This document shows, piece by piece, positions 33,597-34,042 of a stretch of DNA of 34,042 nucleotides. Source of the DNA: an uncultured Bacilli bacterium (GTDB lineage: Bacteria; Bacillota_I; Bacilli_A; RFN20; CAG-826); contig CALVPP010000010.1 in assembly GCA_944351395.1 (NCBI GenBank), positions 1-34,042 of the forward strand, written 5' to 3'. Each line of letters begins with the position of its first letter. Position 1 is the first letter of the stretch. The position numbers and the translations under genes are program-made. The notes below the pieces were generated by a model. The model had not been told where the DNA came from and did no database searches. It saw nothing but the letters and a program-made list of their open reading frames with translations.

Positions 33597-33625
33597 AGTA
33601 TAACTAAATGACCATTAACAATCAA
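33597..33625 (-). promoter_or_regulatory. Promoter of the tetraspan gene, leaderless geometry
   Basis: On the minus strand TTGATT (33625-33620), a 17-base spacer and TATACT (33602-33597) form a good promoter. The -10 ends seven bases before the ATG at 33589, predicting a leader of about one base. Confidence 0.6.
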
Positions 33626-33711
33626 AATAAAAACTCGTATCAAAAAAATGTTATCAGTTCGACGATAAAAATATTAGAATGACTCTAGCATTTTTATGCA
33701 ATTTTACCACA

Positions 33712-33727
33712 TTATAGTTAACTATAA
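33712..33727. repeat. 16-base perfect palindrome
   Basis: TTATAGTTAACTATAA is a perfect palindrome about 65 bases upstream of the promoter at 33793. It is a candidate operator or a chance AT-rich palindrome. Confidence 0.45.
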
Positions 33728-33767
33728 GTTTATTAACAAAAATGACAAATTTTCAAAGATTTTTTTG

Positions 33768-33786
33768 ATATAGATTTAATCTATAT
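33768..33786. repeat. 19-base inverted repeat just upstream of a promoter
   Basis: ATATAGAT and ATCTATAT flank the three bases TTA. The repeat ends six bases before the -35 element at 33793, a position typical of an activator or repressor site. Confidence 0.5.
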
Positions 33787-33792
33787 GGAATG

Positions 33793-33820
33793 TTGACAAT
33801 TCTATAACTACCGTTATAAA
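33793..33820 (+). promoter_or_regulatory. Promoter of the rightmost gene with a long leader
   Basis: TTGACA (33793-33798), a 16-base spacer and TATAAA (33815-33820) predict a start near 33827. The coding region begins at 33993, leaving a leader of about 165 bases. Confidence 0.6.
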
Positions 33821-33937
33821 ATATTACACAGATAAAACACATGACTGCCTTTTTTAGCAAGAAAGCTTCAATTATTTAAGCCAAGCACCATACGCTTAAT
33901 ATTTGAATTTTTTTGTTGAATTTTATGGCGACATGTG

Positions 33938-33956
33938 CCTAATACTCGCTATTAGG
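33938..33956 (+). promoter_or_regulatory. Hairpin in the 5' leader of the rightmost gene
   Basis: CCTAATA and TATTAGG form a perfect seven-base stem around the loop CTCGC, within the long leader and about 25 bases upstream of the AAGGAGG ribosome binding site. No known riboswitch was recognised. Confidence 0.45.
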
Positions 33957-33992
33957 TCTAAAATCTGTTTCTTTTATTAAGGAGGAAATTAA

Positions 33993-34042
33993 ATGGAAAA
34001 GAAACTTAAATTATCAGCAGTGACGACCGCTTGTGCTTTAGT
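33993..34042 (+). CDS. Secreted or lipoprotein precursor, cut by the window end
   Basis: Only the first 16 codons are visible: MEKKLKLSAVTTACAL. A strong AAGGAGG ribosome binding site lies six bases before the ATG. A basic start followed by a hydrophobic stretch is the beginning of a signal peptide. The cysteine at position 14 is too early and in the wrong context to be called a lipobox with certainty. The function is unknown. Confidence 0.7.
   Translation, partial: MEKKLKLSAVTTACAL

Noticed and set aside
1-34042. CRISPR array or intact insertion sequence
   Set aside because: No regularly spaced direct repeats and no intact transposase gene with terminal inverted repeats were found.

Overview
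The window is strongly AT-rich DNA from a low-GC Gram-positive-type bacterium. Several features suggest a host-associated member of the Bacilli/Mycoplasmatota-like gut lineages: a choloylglycine (bile-salt) hydrolase family enzyme, a CbpB/DarB-like CBS protein, LicD proteins and a CDP-glycerol-type cytidylyltransferase. TGA acts as a stop codon (for example in ATGA gene overlaps) and Trp is written TGG, so the genetic code appears standard. The taxonomic placement is inference.

Layout. At the left edge (1-2037) are a decayed coding fragment, a CBS-domain protein, a membrane-anchored alpha/beta hydrolase and a second decayed fragment. From 2038 to 27960 there is one large surface-polysaccharide locus of 21 genes in mixed orientation. 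It encodes two LicD phosphotransferases, three left-handed beta-helix acyltransferases, five GT4-type and three GT2-type glycosyltransferases plus one further GT4-like enzyme, two Wzx-type flippases, two Wzy-type polymerases (one EpsG-like, one O-antigen ligase/polymerase-like) and a UDP-sugar 6-dehydrogenase. It also encodes an unusual asparagine-synthase/cytidylyltransferase fusion, an FtsX/MacB-like orphan permease, a GLUG-repeat surface protein and a small tetraspan protein. Housekeeping and accessory genes follow: CTP synthase (pyrG), a HigA/ImmA-IrrE antitoxin-type regulator with a broken HigB-like toxin, the bile-salt-hydrolase-family enzyme, a relic of a large serine recombinase, tRNA-Leu(CAA) with a strong terminator, a tetraspan membrane protein, and the start of a secreted or lipoprotein gene behind a long structured leader.

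How the genes fit together (inference). The dehydrogenase would supply a UDP-hexuronic acid. The fusion protein would make a CDP-alcohol (probably CDP-glycerol) and perhaps amidate a carboxylate. The LicD proteins would transfer the phospho-alcohol from CDP onto the glycan, glycosyltransferases and acyltransferases would build the repeat unit, flippases would export it, and the polymerases would join it. The paired content (two flippases, two polymerases, two copies of the same Cys-cluster GT4, two copies of a second GT4 type, two LicDs) looks like two repeat-unit systems side by side. No priming phosphoglycosyltransferase, chain-length regulator or LytR-CpsA-Psr ligase is present here.

A recurring regulatory signal stands out. 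Five genes lack a Shine-Dalgarno sequence and have a good -10 hexamer placed so that transcription should begin at, or one base before, the ATG. Two more have predicted leaders of about five bases. This suggests leaderless transcription is common in this organism, next to operons with strong Shine-Dalgarno sites.
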